From: Bosea sp. (in: a-proteobacteria)
GTDB lineage: Bacteria; Pseudomonadota; Alphaproteobacteria; Rhizobiales; Beijerinckiaceae
DNA length: 64,000 bases
Assembly: GCF_023953965.1 (NCBI RefSeq)
Contig: NZ_JAMLIX010000001.1
Span: forward strand, 1,860,501 to 1,924,500
Direction: 5' to 3'
Part shown: piece after piece, positions 17,066 through 26,295 of the stretch
Position numbering within the stretch: position 1 is the first letter of the stretch
Layout of the letters: each line of letters opens with the position of its first letter
Program-made: the position numbers and the translations under genes
The notes under the pieces: generated by a model
Database searches by the model: none
Told to the model about the DNA's origin: nothing
What the model saw: only the letters and a program-made list of their open reading frames with translations

Positions 17066-17994
17066 TGGCGCTTCTCGACCTTTCGCTCGCCGCGCTCCTG
17101 CTGCTGCTGGCGCTCGGCGTCGTCGCCGAGCGGCAGGAGCGCGGCGCGATCATCGCCTTCCTCGCCTTCGGGCTGATGCTCGGGCTCGCCTGGCTCAGGC
17201 TCGCCGCGCCCGATGTCGCCCTGACCGAGATCGCCATCGGCGGCGGCGTGACCGGCATCCTCCTGCTGCGGGCGGAAGCCGCGCTGCGCGGGCGGGGCAA
17301 GACGGAGGAGCCGCTCAGGCGCACCGGCAGGCTCGCCGTCGCCGTGGCTTGCGCCATGATCTCGGCCGGGCTCGGCTACGCCGTGCTGCGCTTCGCCACG
17401 CCGGCCCCGACGCTGGCGCCGGCCGCGGCCGAAGCGCTGCCGGCTACCGAGCTCGGCAATCCCGTCACCGCCGTCCTGCTCGCCTATCGCGCGCTCGACA
17501 CGCTCCTGGAGAAGGTCGTCGTCCTGCTGGCGCTGATCGGGGTCTGGTCGCTGGCGCCCGACGGCCTCTGGGGCGGCGCGCCCGTGGTGAAGCCCGCCGC
17601 CGTGCCCGCGCCGCTCGCCTGGCTCGCGCGCGTGCTGCCGCCCTTCGGCGTCGTGATCGGAATCTACATGTTCTGGGTCGGCGCCGACGCACCCGGCGGC
17701 ACCTTCCAGGCCGGCACCGTGCTCGCCGCGATGTGGCTCCTGGTGACGATGGCCGGGCTCTACCCCGCCCCCGATACGGGCGCGCGGCTGCCCCGCCTGC
17801 TGCTCGCCGGCGGCCCGGTGCTGTTTTTAGGTATAGCCTTTCTCGGCTTCGTCTTCGCGGAGGGGTTCCTGGCCTATCCCGAGGGGCTGGCGAAGCCGCT
17901 GATCGTGGCGATCGAGGCGGCATTGACCCTCTCCGTCGCGGCGGCGCTCGCCCTGCTGGTCGCAGGGCCGGCCCGGAAGGCGCCGGCGCGATGA
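17062..17994 (+). CDS. Fusion of DUF4040 (MbhD/MrpA C-terminus) with MnhB domain
   Basis: 310-residue polytopic membrane protein combining two antiporter modules. Residues about 1-95 form a DUF4040/MbhD-like unit (LALGVVAERQERGAIIAFLAFGLMLGLAW, APDVALTEIAIGGG). This part normally sits at the C-terminal end of full-length MrpA. A middle stretch (AVLLAYRALDTLLEKVVVLLALIGVWSL) resembles MbhE. Residues about 185-305 are MnhB-like (FGVVIGIYMFWVGADAPGGTFQAGTV). The gene is ATGA-coupled on both sides. No full MrpA (NuoL-like) gene is present, so the complex resembles the membrane arm of Mbh hydrogenases more than a classic Mrp. Confidence 0.82.
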   Translation: MMALLDLSLAALLLLLALGVVAERQERGAIIAFLAFGLMLGLAWLRLAAPDVALTEIAIGGGVTGILLLRAEAALRGRGKTEEPLRRTGRLAVAVACAMISAGLGYAVLRFATPAPTLAPAAAEALPATELGNPVTAVLLAYRALDTLLEKVVVLLALIGVWSLAPDGLWGGAPVVKPAAVPAPLAWLARVLPPFGVVIGIYMFWVGADAPGGTFQAGTVLAAMWLLVTMAGLYPAPDTGARLPRLLLAGGPVLFLGIAFLGFVFAEGFLAYPEGLAKPLIVAIEAALTLSVAAALALLVAGPARKAPAR

Positions 17995-18326
17995 CGGCGC
18001 TGCTTCAGCCCGCCATCCTGTTCGGCCTCACCGGCGCGGCGCTCGTCGGCATCGGGCTTTTCGCCGTGGTCACCCAACCCGGGCTGCTCAGGCGCATCGT
18101 CGGCTGCAACATCCTCGGCGCCGGCATCTTCCTGGTCTTCGGCGCCGTCGCCAGGCGCGGGGCCGGGGCCGGCTTCGAGGCCGACCCGGTGCCGCAGGCG
18201 CTGGTGATCACCGGCATCGTCGTCGCCTTTTCGGCGAGCGCGCTCGCCATCGCCCTGCTGAAGCGGCTCTCCGAGATCACCATCGGCGAGGGAGCGGATG
18301 CCGGCGGGCCGGAGGGCGGCGCATGA
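17991..18326 (+). CDS. Mrp/Mnh antiporter subunit C (NuoK-like)
   Basis: 111-residue NuoK/MnhC-type subunit with three membrane helices. Signature segments are LFAVVTQPGLLRRIVGCNILGAG and PVPQALVITGIVVAFSASALAIAL, matching the NuoK fold with conserved PQALVLTAIVI-type residues. Starts at ATG 17991 overlapping the previous stop and ends overlapping subunit D. Contributes to the ion path in Mrp complexes. Confidence 0.92.
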   Translation: MTALLQPAILFGLTGAALVGIGLFAVVTQPGLLRRIVGCNILGAGIFLVFGAVARRGAGAGFEADPVPQALVITGIVVAFSASALAIALLKRLSEITIGEGADAGGPEGGA

Positions 18327-19843
18327 CGCCGCTCGTCCATGCCACCACGCCGGGCGGCTTCCTGCTCGTCCTGGCGGTGATCCTGCCGGTTTGCGCGGTG
18401 CTCGCCATCCTCGCCTGCGGGCCGCGACACGCCGCGCGGATAGCGGTCGTCGCGCTCGCGGCCGGAGCGGCCGTCGCCATCGCCATCGCCGCCGAACTCG
18501 TGACGAGCGGCGCCGCGCTCACCTATGTCGTCGGCGGCTGGCGGCCGCCGCTCGGCATCGCCTTGCGGGCGGACGGGCTTTCCGGCGCGATGCTGGCGAT
18601 GACGGCGCTCGTCGTCACCGCTGTCGGGCTGTTCGCGCGGGTGCAGTACGGTCTCGCGGGCGACAATGGCGGCGGGCGGGCGCAGATCACCTTCTGGGTG
18701 ATGCTGCTCGCGCTGTGGAGCGCGCTGAACGCGGTCTTCGTCGGCGAGGATCTGTTCAACCTCTATGTCGCGCTCGAGCTTCTGACCTTCGCCGCCGTGC
18801 CGCTGGTGTGCCTCGACGGCCGGGCCGAGACCGTCAAGGCGGCGCTGCGCTATCTGCTCTTCGCGCTCGTCGGCTCGCTTCTCTACCTGCTCGGGGTCGG
18901 GCTGATCTACGGCCAGTACGGCACGCTCGACCTTTCCGCGCTGTCGCGTCTCGCCCGGTCGGACCCGGCGCTCCTTGCCGCGCTCGCGCTGATGATCATC
19001 GGGCTTCTCGCCAAGGCCGCGCTGTTTCCGCTGCATCTGTGGCTGCCGCCCGCCCATGCCGGCGCGCCGGCGGCGGCGAGCGCGGTCCTGTCGGCGCTGG
19101 TGATCAAGGCGCCGGTCTTCCTGATCCTGCGGCTGGTGCTCGATGTCGCCCCGCCGCAGGCGGCGGCGATCGTCGGCCAGCTGCTGGCCGTGCTCGGCGC
19201 CGCCTCGATCCTGTTCTGCAGCGTCATGGCGCTCCGGCAGGCGCGGCTCAAGCTGATGATCGCCTATTCGACCGTCGCGCAGATCGGCTATCTCTTCATC
19301 GTCTTCCCGCTCGCCGGCGGCGACGGCACGGCGCCCTGGGAAACCATCGCCTGGACCGGCGGGGCGCTCCAGCTCATCTCGCATGCGCTGGCGAAGGCGG
19401 CGATGTTCCTGGCGGCGGGCGTCATCGCGGAAGCCTTCGGCCATGACCGCATCGCCGATCTCGGCGGCTTCGGCCGGGTGCTGCCGCTGAGCGCGGCCGC
19501 CTTCGGGCTCGCGGGCCTGTCGCTGATGGGCATTCCGCCGAGCGGCGGCTTCGTCGCCAAATGCCTGCTGCTGACGGCGGCGGTGATCGAGGGCTATCCC
19601 TGGCTGGCGGCGACGATCCTGATCGGCGGTCTCCTCGCCGGCGCCTATGTCTTCCGCGTCATCGACAAGGCGCTGGCCGTCCCCGTTGTGCCGATCGCGC
19701 CGCGCCGGGCGGTGCCGCGCCGGCTCGAGCTCGCGGCGCTGGCGCTGGCCGTCGCGGCCGTGCTCATCGGCTTCGTACCTTTGCGCCCCTTCGGCTTCCT
19801 GCAGATCGGCCGGGGCGGGCTTGCCATGGCGGGGCTGCCATGA
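18323..19843 (+). CDS. Mrp/Mnh antiporter subunit D (first NuoM/N-like subunit)
   Basis: 506-residue antiporter-like subunit with about 14 membrane helices. Key residues of the proton path are visible: the TM5 Glu in FNLYVALELLTF, the TM7 Lys in LLAKAALFPLHLWLPPAHAG, the TM8 Lys in LVIKAPVFLILR, the segment KLMIAYSTVAQIGY, and the TM12 Lys in GGFVAKCLLL. It should therefore translocate ions in the complex. ATGA-coupled with subunit C upstream and the second D-type gene downstream. Confidence 0.9.
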   Translation: MTPLVHATTPGGFLLVLAVILPVCAVLAILACGPRHAARIAVVALAAGAAVAIAIAAELVTSGAALTYVVGGWRPPLGIALRADGLSGAMLAMTALVVTAVGLFARVQYGLAGDNGGGRAQITFWVMLLALWSALNAVFVGEDLFNLYVALELLTFAAVPLVCLDGRAETVKAALRYLLFALVGSLLYLLGVGLIYGQYGTLDLSALSRLARSDPALLAALALMIIGLLAKAALFPLHLWLPPAHAGAPAAASAVLSALVIKAPVFLILRLVLDVAPPQAAAIVGQLLAVLGAASILFCSVMALRQARLKLMIAYSTVAQIGYLFIVFPLAGGDGTAPWETIAWTGGALQLISHALAKAAMFLAAGVIAEAFGHDRIADLGGFGRVLPLSAAAFGLAGLSLMGIPPSGGFVAKCLLLTAAVIEGYPWLAATILIGGLLAGAYVFRVIDKALAVPVVPIAPRRAVPRRLELAALALAVAAVLIGFVPLRPFGFLQIGRGGLAMAGLP

Positions 19844-21465
19844 GCCGCCTCCTGCTCGCCTCGTCGGTACTGGTGCCGCTCGCGCTTGCGGCCTTCTGCC
19901 TGTCGGCGGGCTTCAGGGCCCGGGCGATCCGCCTTCTCGTGCTGGCGCCGCTGCCGGCGCTGCTTGCGGTGCTCGTCGTGCCGGAGGGGCGCTTCGCCGT
20001 CTTCCCGGTGCCGTTCCGGCTGACGCTGGTGCTCGATCAGCCGGGCGCGATCCTGCTCGGCGGCGCGGCCCTGCTCTGGAGCGCGGCCGGCGCCTATGCC
20101 GCGACCCTGATGGCGCGCGACCCTGCCGCGCCGCGCTTCGCGGTCTGGTGGCTGCTCACGCTGACCGGCAGCCTCGGCCTGTTCATCGTCGGCGACGTCG
20201 TGAACTTCTATCTGCTGTTCACGCTGGCGAGCCTCTCGGCCTATGGCCTTATCATCCACGAGCAGAGCGCCGCCGCGCACCGGGCCGGCGTGATCTATGT
20301 CGCGCTGGCGCTGCTCGCCGAGGCCTTCCTGCTGATCGCGCTGGTGATGCTGGCCGCCGGCCATCCCGATGCCAACCCGCAGATCCGCAGCGTCGTCGCC
20401 GATCTCGCGGCCAATCCCATGCGCGGCTGGATCGTGGCGCTGTTCATCCTCGGCTTCGCGCTGAAGATGGGGCTTACGCCGCTGCATGTCTGGCTGCCGC
20501 TGGCGCATCCGGCCGCGCCGACGCCGGCTTCGGCGGTGATGAGCGGCGTCCTGGTCAAGGCCGGCGTGATCGGGCTGATCCGGTTCCTGCCCTTCGAGGC
20601 CGGCGTGCCGTTCTGGGGCGCCGTGCTGGTCGGGGCCGGCCTCGTCACGGCCTATTACGGCGTCGTCGTCGGGCTTACCCAGCCCCGGCCCAAGACGGTG
20701 CTCGCCTATTCCACCGTGAGCCAGATGGGGTTGCTGGCCGTGCTGCTCGGCACCGCGCTCGAGACCGCCGATCCCGCCGGCATGAATCTCACCGCCTATT
20801 ACGCCGTCCATCACACGCTGGTGAAAGGGGCGCTCTTCCTCGGCCTCGGCGTCTTGTCCGCCTGCGGGGGGCGGCGCCTGACGCCGGCGCTGCTGGCGAT
20901 GGCGGTGCTCGCGCTCAGCCTCGGCGGCATGCCGCTGACCAGCGGGGCGCTCGCCAAGCTCGCGGCGAAGCCGATGCTGGGCTATGGCTGGCTTGCCGCC
21001 GCCGTGACGCTCGCCGGGGCCGGCAGCACGGCGCTGATGCTGCATTTCCTGCTGATCGTCCGCCGCGACACCGCGGATAAGCCTGAGACAGCGCCGCCGC
21101 TCGGGCAGCTCCTGCCCTGGCTCATCGTGCTCGTCGCCTCGCTCGTCCTGCCCTGGTCGCTCTATCCGGCGGTGTCGGGCGAGACGATCGCCTCGCTCGT
21201 CCAGCCCGACGCGCTCTGGAAGCTCTCCTGGCCGATGCTCACCGGCGCCGTCGTGATGCTGTTCGTCTCGCGCCTGCCGCGCCGCCTCGGCAGCATCCCC
21301 GAAGGCGACATCGTCGTCCTGGCCGGGAGGGCAAGCCCGCTGGCGCGCGGGTTTTCGGACCGCATCGGCGATATCGACGCCCATCTGCGCCGCTGGCCCG
21401 TCGCGGGATTCGGGCTGATCGCCCTTGCCATCCTGCTCGGCGGGGCTTTGATGCTGCGGGCCTGA
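19840..21465 (+). CDS. Second NuoM/N-like antiporter subunit (D-prime)
   Basis: 541-residue paralogue of subunit D, last gene of the operon. It keeps the TM7 Lys (FALKMGLTPLHVWLPLAHP), TM8 Lys (GVLVKAGVIGLIR), the broken-helix region KTVLAYSTVSQMG and TM12 Lys (SGALAKLAAK). However, the TM5 region reads VNFYLLFTLASLSAY, so the usual Glu is replaced by Thr. A C-terminal extension (GDIVVLAGRASPLARGFSDRIGD) resembles the lateral tail of Mbh/Mbx-type D subunits. It may replace MrpA as the second channel subunit. Loss of the Glu suggests altered coupling. Confidence 0.82.
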   Translation: MSRLLLASSVLVPLALAAFCLSAGFRARAIRLLVLAPLPALLAVLVVPEGRFAVFPVPFRLTLVLDQPGAILLGGAALLWSAAGAYAATLMARDPAAPRFAVWWLLTLTGSLGLFIVGDVVNFYLLFTLASLSAYGLIIHEQSAAAHRAGVIYVALALLAEAFLLIALVMLAAGHPDANPQIRSVVADLAANPMRGWIVALFILGFALKMGLTPLHVWLPLAHPAAPTPASAVMSGVLVKAGVIGLIRFLPFEAGVPFWGAVLVGAGLVTAYYGVVVGLTQPRPKTVLAYSTVSQMGLLAVLLGTALETADPAGMNLTAYYAVHHTLVKGALFLGLGVLSACGGRRLTPALLAMAVLALSLGGMPLTSGALAKLAAKPMLGYGWLAAAVTLAGAGSTALMLHFLLIVRRDTADKPETAPPLGQLLPWLIVLVASLVLPWSLYPAVSGETIASLVQPDALWKLSWPMLTGAVVMLFVSRLPRRLGSIPEGDIVVLAGRASPLARGFSDRIGDIDAHLRRWPVAGFGLIALAILLGGALMLRA

Positions 21466-21490
21466 ATCAGCGAGCAGGAGCCTTTCCGGC

Positions 21491-23287
21491 GTGACACCGA
21501 TCCACAGCACCGCCCTCGTCATCGTGGCCACGATCGTGCTGTTCACCTGGAACAGGCTGCCGGTCGTCGTGGTCGCGATCGGGGCGGCGCTGGCGCTGTG
21601 GGCGACGGGCACGGTCACGCTCGAACAGGCCTTCGCCGGCTTCGGCGATCGCGCCACCCTGTTCGTCGCGAGCCTGTTCATCATCAGCGCCGCGCTGGAG
21701 AAGACCGGCATCACCGCCTGGGCGGGGCAGTACCTGATCGCCAGGGCGGGCAGCGGGCAGACGCGGCTCCTCGTCATCATGATGGCGGCGTGCGCGGGCC
21801 TGAGCGCGCTGATCACCGGCAGCGGCGCGGTCGCGGCGCTGATGCCGGTCGCGGTGATGGCCGCGGTCAGGCTGAGGCAGTCGCCGGCACAGCTTTTGAT
21901 GCCGCTCGCCTTTGCCGGCCATGCCGGCGCCAACCTGCTGCTGACGGGCGCGCCGAAGAACATCCTGGTCTCCGAGGCGCTGGAGGATGCGGGCCTGCCG
22001 GGCTTCGCCTTCGCCGAGTTCGCGCTGGTCGGCCTGCCGCTGCTCGCCGGGACGATGGCGATCATCCTGCTCCTGGGCAAGCGCCTGCTGCCGCGCGAGA
22101 GCGGCGCCCGGCTGCCGGCCGATTTCAGCCGCCACGCCCATACGCTGGTCGAGCATTACGGCCTGAGCGACGGCATCCACCGCCTGCGCGTGCGCGCGGG
22201 CTCGGCTTATGTCGGCGCCGCGGCGGATGCGGTCGATCCCGGCCAGCCCGGGCGGGTTGCGCTGATGGCGGTGCAGGCGGGCGCCTCCGGCGCGCCGCTC
22301 AAGGGCCGGGCGATCGCGGAGGGCGACTATCTGCTGCTGCGCGGCGAGGCCGAGGCGGTCGCGGCGCTGGCGGCCAAGATGCATCTTTCCCTGCGCGAGG
22401 AGGGCGCGCAGCCGGGCCTGTTCAGCCGCCGCTCCGGCCTCGCCGAGGTGGTGATCCCGCCGCGCTCGGCCCTGATCGGGCGAGCGGTCTTCCCGGGTAT
22501 CGTGACCGACAGCGGCGACCTCGTCGTGCTGGCCGTCCAGCGCGGCGGCATCGACCTCGAGCCGGGCGAGACGCTCGCCGCCGGCGACACCGTGCTGGTC
22601 GAGGGAAGCTGGGAGGCGCTCGACCTGCGCCTCGACAACCCCGACGTGCTCGTCGTCAACTCGCCCGACCTCGTCAGGCGCCAGGCGGTGCCGCTGGGTA
22701 TCGGCGCCGGCGTCACGCTTACGGTGCTCGCCTGCGTCGTCGTCATGCTCGCGAGCGGCATCGTGCCGCCGGCGGTGGCCGGGATGCTCGGCGCCGGCGC
22801 GCTGATCTTCACCCGCATCATGAGCGTGGACGAGGCCTATCGCGCGATCAACTGGACGACCGTGATCCTGATCGCGGCGATGATGCCGCTCTCGACGGCC
22901 ATGGTGCAGTCGGGCGCGGCCAAGGTCGTGGCCGACCTGCTCGTGGCGGCGACCGGCGGCGCCGGTCCCTTCGTCTTCCTCGGCGGGCTTTACGTGCTGA
23001 CGGCCTGCCTCGGCCAGGTGATGAGCAACACGGCGACGACGCTGCTCGTCATCCCGATCGCCATGGCCGCCGCCGCGGGCCTGGGCGTCTCGCCGCGCCC
23101 GGTGCTGATGAGCCTGTGCATCGCCGGCTCCGCCTCGTTCCTGACGCCGATCGCGACCGCGACGAACATGATGGTAATGGGGCCGGGCGGCTACAATTTC
23201 GCGAGCTACTGGAAGCTCGGCACGCCGCTGATGCTCTGGTTCTTCGTCATGGCCGTGTTCTATGTGCCGCTGATCTGGCGCTTCTGA
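21491..23287 (+). CDS. SLC13-type (DASS) permease with RCK_C domains
   Basis: 598-residue Na+-coupled anion carrier of the SLC13/ArsB-like superfamily. It has two membrane halves split by a cytoplasmic insert (about 210-390) that contains two TrkA-C/RCK_C modules (LKGRAIAEGDYLLLRGE; LEPGETLAAGDTVLVEG). Membrane motifs include ITGSGAVAALMPVAV, GANLLLTGAPKNILV and LGQVMSNTATTLLVIPIA, the two re-entrant loops with Thr/Asn residues. Starts at GTG 21491 after an AGGAG site, 25 bp behind the antiporter operon, so it may be cotranscribed. The substrate could be sulfate, dicarboxylate or another anion. Confidence 0.85.
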   Translation: MTPIHSTALVIVATIVLFTWNRLPVVVVAIGAALALWATGTVTLEQAFAGFGDRATLFVASLFIISAALEKTGITAWAGQYLIARAGSGQTRLLVIMMAACAGLSALITGSGAVAALMPVAVMAAVRLRQSPAQLLMPLAFAGHAGANLLLTGAPKNILVSEALEDAGLPGFAFAEFALVGLPLLAGTMAIILLLGKRLLPRESGARLPADFSRHAHTLVEHYGLSDGIHRLRVRAGSAYVGAAADAVDPGQPGRVALMAVQAGASGAPLKGRAIAEGDYLLLRGEAEAVAALAAKMHLSLREEGAQPGLFSRRSGLAEVVIPPRSALIGRAVFPGIVTDSGDLVVLAVQRGGIDLEPGETLAAGDTVLVEGSWEALDLRLDNPDVLVVNSPDLVRRQAVPLGIGAGVTLTVLACVVVMLASGIVPPAVAGMLGAGALIFTRIMSVDEAYRAINWTTVILIAAMMPLSTAMVQSGAAKVVADLLVAATGGAGPFVFLGGLYVLTACLGQVMSNTATTLLVIPIAMAAAAGLGVSPRPVLMSLCIAGSASFLTPIATATNMMVMGPGGYNFASYWKLGTPLMLWFFVMAVFYVPLIWRF

Positions 23288-23316
23288 TCTCCATCCGTAT
23301 CGTTCCGGCAGGCAAC

Positions 23317-25032
23317 ATGATTCGACAGCTTCCCCTCCTCCCGCTGCGCTGGGTCCGCAACCTCTCCGGCCTCGGGCTCGTGCTGGGGACCTTCCTGTTC
23401 GCCGCCTCGCTGACGCCGACCCTGGTCCCGCGCACGGCCATGACCCAGGGGGTTCTCGCCGGGGTCTGCTTCGCCGTCGGCTACGGGCTCGGCACCGCCT
23501 GCAACTGGCTGTGGGCCTATCTCGAGATGCCCAAGGCCAGCGAGCGGGTGCGCCGCATCGGCAACATCGCCGCGCTTTGCATCTGCCTGCCGGTCGTGGT
23601 GATCTTCCTGGCGAAGACGACGGAATGGCAGAATTCGATCCGCGCGGTGATGGCGATGGAGCCGATCACCAGCGCCCTTCCGATCCAGATCAGCCTGATC
23701 GCGCTCATAAGCTTCGCGGCGCTCCTGATGCTCGGGCGGCTGTTCGGCTTCGTGACCCGCTTCCTGGCGCAACGGCTGTTGCGCTTCATGCCACGGCGCG
23801 TCGCCCTCGTCGCCGGGCTGACGATCACCACGGTGCTGGTATGGACGCTCTCCAACGGCTTCCTGGTCCGCATCACCTTCCACGTGCTCGATTCCTCCTT
23901 CCGCGCGCGCGACGCCCTGATCGAGCCGGCGAGCCCGCAGCCGGCGGATCCGCTGCAATCGGGCTCCTCCGCCTCGCTGGTGAAGTGGCAGGAGCTGGGC
24001 CGCGCGGGCCGGGAGTTCGTCGCCGCGCGGCCGGCCGCCGCCGAGATCACGGCGCTGACGGGCCGGCCGGCGCTGCAGCCGATCCGGCTCTATGTCGGCC
24101 TGCGCGCCGCCGATACCGCCGAGGAGCGGGCGCGGCTGGCGCTGGAGGAGATGAAGCGCGTCGGCGCCTTCGAGCGCGCGATCCTGGTGGTGATCACGCC
24201 GACCGGGACGGGCTGGGTCGATCCTTCCGCGATCAGCCCGATCGAGTATCTCGCCGATGGCGATATCGCGAGCGTGGCGCTGCAATATTCCTATCTGTCG
24301 AGCCCGCTTTCGCTGCTCGCCCAGCCCGAGCACGGCTCGGAAGCGGCGCGCGCCCTCTTCGTCGAGGTCTATCGCTACTGGACCGGGCTGCCCAGGGAAC
24401 GCCGGCCGCGGCTCTATCTGCACGGCCTGAGCCTGGGCGCGATGAATTCCGAGCGCTCCGTCGAATTGCTCGACATGATCGGCGATCCCGTCGACGGCGC
24501 CTTGTGGAGCGGCCCGCCCTTCGGCAGCCGCATCTGGCGCGGCATCATGGACCGGCGCAATCCGGGCTCGCCCGCCTGGCTCCCGGTCTACCGGGACAGC
24601 CGCTTCGTCCGCTTCATGAACCAGGACGGCCCGAGCGTTCCGCCCGAGACGCCCTGGGGCATCATGCGGGTGGTCTATCTGCAATATGCCAGCGACGCGG
24701 TGACCTTCTTCGACCAGAACGCCTTCTTCCGCCCGCCGCCCTGGCTCTCCCCGGTGCGCGGCCGCGACGTGTCGCCGGAGTTCCGCTGGTATCCCATCGT
24801 CACCGGCCTTCAGCTCGCGCTCGACATGGCTGTCGCGACGCAGATACCGATGGGCTACGGCCACGTCTATGCGCCGCAGCACTATGTCGAGGCATGGGTC
24901 GCGGTGGCGGGCATCCAGACCTGGCCGCAGCAGCAGATCGCGGCGCTGAAGCGCCTGCTCCGGGAGCGCGCGGGGCAGGGAACCGGCGATGCCGAGGGCA
25001 AGGAGAGCGCCTATCACAATCGCGGCGGCTGA
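23317..25032 (+). CDS. Membrane alpha/beta-hydrolase (Abhydrolase_9 family)
   Basis: 571-residue protein of the two-domain alpha/beta-hydrolase_9 family. The N-terminal part (about 1-200) has several membrane helices and the family opening SLTPTLVPRTAMTQGVLAG. The C-terminal hydrolase carries the nucleophile elbow HGLSLGAM (Ser about 371) and conserved runs SPIEYLADGDIASV and YLQYASDAVTFFDQ. The late YGHVYAPQHYVEAW segment holds the likely catalytic His. It starts 29 bp after the SLC13 gene. Role unknown; a lipid or ester hydrolase at the inner membrane is likely. Confidence 0.85.
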   Translation: MIRQLPLLPLRWVRNLSGLGLVLGTFLFAASLTPTLVPRTAMTQGVLAGVCFAVGYGLGTACNWLWAYLEMPKASERVRRIGNIAALCICLPVVVIFLAKTTEWQNSIRAVMAMEPITSALPIQISLIALISFAALLMLGRLFGFVTRFLAQRLLRFMPRRVALVAGLTITTVLVWTLSNGFLVRITFHVLDSSFRARDALIEPASPQPADPLQSGSSASLVKWQELGRAGREFVAARPAAAEITALTGRPALQPIRLYVGLRAADTAEERARLALEEMKRVGAFERAILVVITPTGTGWVDPSAISPIEYLADGDIASVALQYSYLSSPLSLLAQPEHGSEAARALFVEVYRYWTGLPRERRPRLYLHGLSLGAMNSERSVELLDMIGDPVDGALWSGPPFGSRIWRGIMDRRNPGSPAWLPVYRDSRFVRFMNQDGPSVPPETPWGIMRVVYLQYASDAVTFFDQNAFFRPPPWLSPVRGRDVSPEFRWYPIVTGLQLALDMAVATQIPMGYGHVYAPQHYVEAWVAVAGIQTWPQQQIAALKRLLRERAGQGTGDAEGKESAYHNRGG

Positions 25033-25065
25033 GCCGGGGCCGCGCGTTCGGCCGGGCGCCGGCGC

Positions 25066-25806
25066 TCACGGCAGCTTCGGGAGCATCTTCTGCAGGAGCT
25101 GCGTCAGCGTCAGATCGTGGTCGAACCGGCCCTTGCGCAGGAAGGCGATCGTCTGCGCGATCACCAGCGGGTTGTTCATCATGAAGGTATGCGTCGACGA
25201 GACGACGATATGGTCCTTCATCCCGTCGAGGCGCGTGCTCTCGACCGAGACCTTGCCGTCATTGGGTCCGTGAAACATCGACGAGAGCAGGGGATTGAGC
25301 GAAACCGCGCCGGCGACGACGCCGACCTCGTAATCGACGGGCCCGAGCCGGTTGGGCAGGCTGTCCGGCCCCGTGCCGAGCTGCAGGCCCGCCGGGCCGT
25401 TGAAATATTCAAACAGCTGCAGGCCGCCGAAGGCGTCGACCAGCTCCGAGCCGTGATTGGGCGGCGCCAGCATGACGACCCGCCCGAGATTGGCGGGCCG
25501 GTTCTGCGTGAGCCAGAGCCGCACGAGAATGCCGCCCATCGAATGGGTGACGAAATGCAGCTTCGCGGCATCGCGGCAGGATGCGACGGCTCGGTCGACA
25601 TAGCCGGTCAGCTTGTCGAGCGGGGCGTCGTTGGACGGATAGCCGTGATTCACCACCCGGTAGCCGGAGAAGCGCAGCGCCTCTTCCATGAGCAGCAGCG
25701 AATCGTCGGTGCGGGATAGCCCGTGGAGGAGGACGACGCATTCGTCATCGGCCATGGCAGGCGACCAGGCGATCAGCGAGAGAACGAAAACCAGCACGGA
25801 GCGCAT
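25066..25806 (-). CDS. Exported alpha/beta hydrolase (lipase-like)
   Basis: 246-residue secreted hydrolase. It has a clear Sec signal peptide (MRSVLVFVLSLIAWSPAMADD, cleavage after AMA, about residue 19). The oxyanion region is CVVLLHGLSR and the lipase nucleophile motif is FVTHSMGG (Ser about 91). An acidic residue in NDGKVSVES and the His in SSTHTFMMN complete the triad. It resembles periplasmic lipases/acetyltransferases with an alpha/beta fold. It converges on the previous gene with 33 bp between. The frame continues upstream, but the extra residues lack a signal-like start. Confidence 0.85.
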   Translation of the reverse strand: MRSVLVFVLSLIAWSPAMADDECVVLLHGLSRTDDSLLLMEEALRFSGYRVVNHGYPSNDAPLDKLTGYVDRAVASCRDAAKLHFVTHSMGGILVRLWLTQNRPANLGRVVMLAPPNHGSELVDAFGGLQLFEYFNGPAGLQLGTGPDSLPNRLGPVDYEVGVVAGAVSLNPLLSSMFHGPNDGKVSVESTRLDGMKDHIVVSSTHTFMMNNPLVIAQTIAFLRKGRFDHDLTLTQLLQKMLPKLP

Positions 25807-25940
25807 GGGTCGTTTCCGGGCTCGGAAAGGCATATCGCACCGGATCGTCCGGAAAGCGCAAGCCGCCTTTCGGAAAACCCGATGCGATGATCGATCGATG
25901 GAGCGGCAGCCCGCCCCCGCGGGGGCGGGCACGCGTGCCG

Positions 25941-26207
25941 TCAGGGGCAACGCGCCGTGAACTTGCGGCCGTAGCGATCCCGATAGATGCAGTTGTTGGG
26001 CGTCGTGGCGCGCCCGATGATGGCGCCGCTGACGGCGCCCACCCCGGCGCCGATGGCAGCGCCCCGGCCGCCGCCGGCGATGCCGCCGATGATCGCTCCG
26101 CCACCCGCGCCGATCGCGGCCCCGCCGAGCGTGCGCTGGTCAGCCGAATTGGTGTTGCAGCCGGCCAGCGCCAGTCCGATGGCAACCAAGGTGATCTTCA
26201 ACCGCAT
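25941..26207 (-). CDS. Glycine-zipper lipoprotein
   Basis: 88-residue small lipoprotein. The signal ends in the lipobox ALAGC (Cys about 17). Residues about 28-66 are Gly/Ala/Ile repeats (GGAAIGAGGGAIIGGIAGG) forming a glycine-zipper membrane segment. The tail CIYRDRYGRKFTARC has two Cys that may form a disulfide. Similar proteins are called YMGG-like or 17-kDa-antigen-like outer-membrane proteins. A good GGAG site lies before the ATG at 26207. Divergent from the AraC regulator across a 480-bp gap. Confidence 0.8.
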   Translation of the reverse strand: MRLKITLVAIGLALAGCNTNSADQRTLGGAAIGAGGGAIIGGIAGGGRGAAIGAGVGAVSGAIIGRATTPNNCIYRDRYGRKFTARCP

Positions 26208-26295
26208 GTCGTTTCTCCATCGTTGAGGTAGCAGGTGAGTGCGAGAAATAGTTCCAATTGATTCGTTCACATGTGGCGTAAGGCAGAAAACACAG

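Noticed and set aside
19645..22080. 811-codon minus-strand open frame
   Set aside because: Antisense to the antiporter D' and SLC13 genes, both of which have family motifs.
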